Assembly: GCA_036898135.1 (NCBI GenBank)
Contig: CM072515.1
Location: 20,684,937 to 20,748,936 of the forward strand
Direction: 5' to 3'
Length of the DNA: 64,000 bases
Source: Oncomelania hupensis
Lineage: Eukaryota > Mollusca > Gastropoda > Littorinimorpha > Pomatiopsidae
Shown: in pieces, positions 63,525 to 64,000 of the stretch
How the letters are laid out: the number at the start of each line of letters is the position of its first letter
How positions within the stretch are numbered: the first letter of the stretch is position 1
The notes under the pieces: model-generated
Told to the model about the DNA's origin: nothing
The model's input: the letters and a program-made list of their open reading frames with translations, nothing else
Databases searched by the model: none
Translations under genes and position numbers: made by a program

Positions 63525-64000
63525 GATTTTTTGATTGATTGATTGATTCTTGCTTTAGGTCCAGCGGACTCCTCCGAGCCAAATCAGGACCGGACAACCC
63601 CCAATCCGCATAAAAGATCTGCCGAAACAACCCTAGTGGGAAAATTGAATGCCCTCCACCGGCCAGTCACTTTACAATAAAGACATCCCACGCGGGGGAC
63701 GGCTGAGGGTTGACCTCAACTACGCGAACACCCCGGTTACAAAAACAAAATAGAATACAAACATCATTATAAATCATCAATGAAACACATACATATAAAA
63801 TGCCTATAGTGCTAAATAGTACAATCATAGGAAGCCCTAGTGACCACCCGGCAGAAAGCGTCCAACACTCCCAAGCTGATCCAACAGACCTCATACACAA
63901 ACAAGGAGTCTTGTCCAGGAAGAGTTTTCAAGAAAAAAGGTAGGTCATTGATCTAGCGAAGAAGAAGATAGTATAGCAGAGTGAAGGACAGAGCAGGAAT
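63525..64000 (-). mobile_element. Family B repeat running off the window
   Basis: A second minus-strand copy directly adjacent, with a TTGA-type tail at 63529-63547. It continues to the window end. Confidence 0.85.

Overview
The window looks like repeat-rich nuclear DNA from a lophotrochozoan, most likely a mollusc. The basis is spliced genes with GT-AG introns, many trinucleotide microsatellites, tRNA-derived SINEs, and non-LTR, DIRS-type, mariner, hAT-like and piggyBac-like elements. No prokaryotic or organelle features were seen. The species cannot be named from the sequence alone.

Two host genes are clear. At 1924-3425 (+) is the last coding exon of an inhibitor-of-apoptosis (IAP) family gene: the zinc-binding half of a BIR domain, a long Ser/Thr-rich linker, and a C-terminal RING. 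Between 14.4 and 31.2 kb (-) lie nine exons of a single-pass membrane receptor. In transcript order they encode the first half of a C-type lectin-like domain (CTLD), a two-exon WSC domain, the second half of a CTLD, a complete second CTLD in two halves, a short stalk, a transmembrane helix, and a cytoplasmic tail with four NPxY/F motifs. All eight junctions agree in phase and the joined frame is open for 505 codons including the stop. In genomic order the WSC pair sits inside the intron that divides the first CTLD, and it can be skipped without changing frame. The 5' exons (signal peptide) were not found.

From about 31.3 kb onward the sequence is mainly mobile DNA. A CR1/Rex1-like LINE (34790-37646, -) lies between identical 74-bp direct repeats. 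A DIRS/PAT-like tyrosine-recombinase retrotransposon (about 39481-50849, -) carries an ORF1, a reverse transcriptase-RNase H-methyltransferase-like ORF, a recombinase and candidate split direct repeats. An almost complete I-clade LINE (44133-50216, +) with a 13-bp target-site duplication sits inside its ORF1. A non-autonomous family (51.0 kb, 63-64 kb and elsewhere) shares the 3' tail of that LINE. At 57.7-61.9 kb a gag-like relic with a SCAN-like domain is split by a LINE, which itself holds a mariner remnant, and by a piggyBac-like MITE.

A second LINE family (called family A here) occurs nine times, each surviving 3' end carrying a GGATA pentanucleotide tail. The remaining stretches are AT-rich noncoding DNA in which I see no convincing gene. 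Exon boundaries are inferred from splice signals, phase and domain content.
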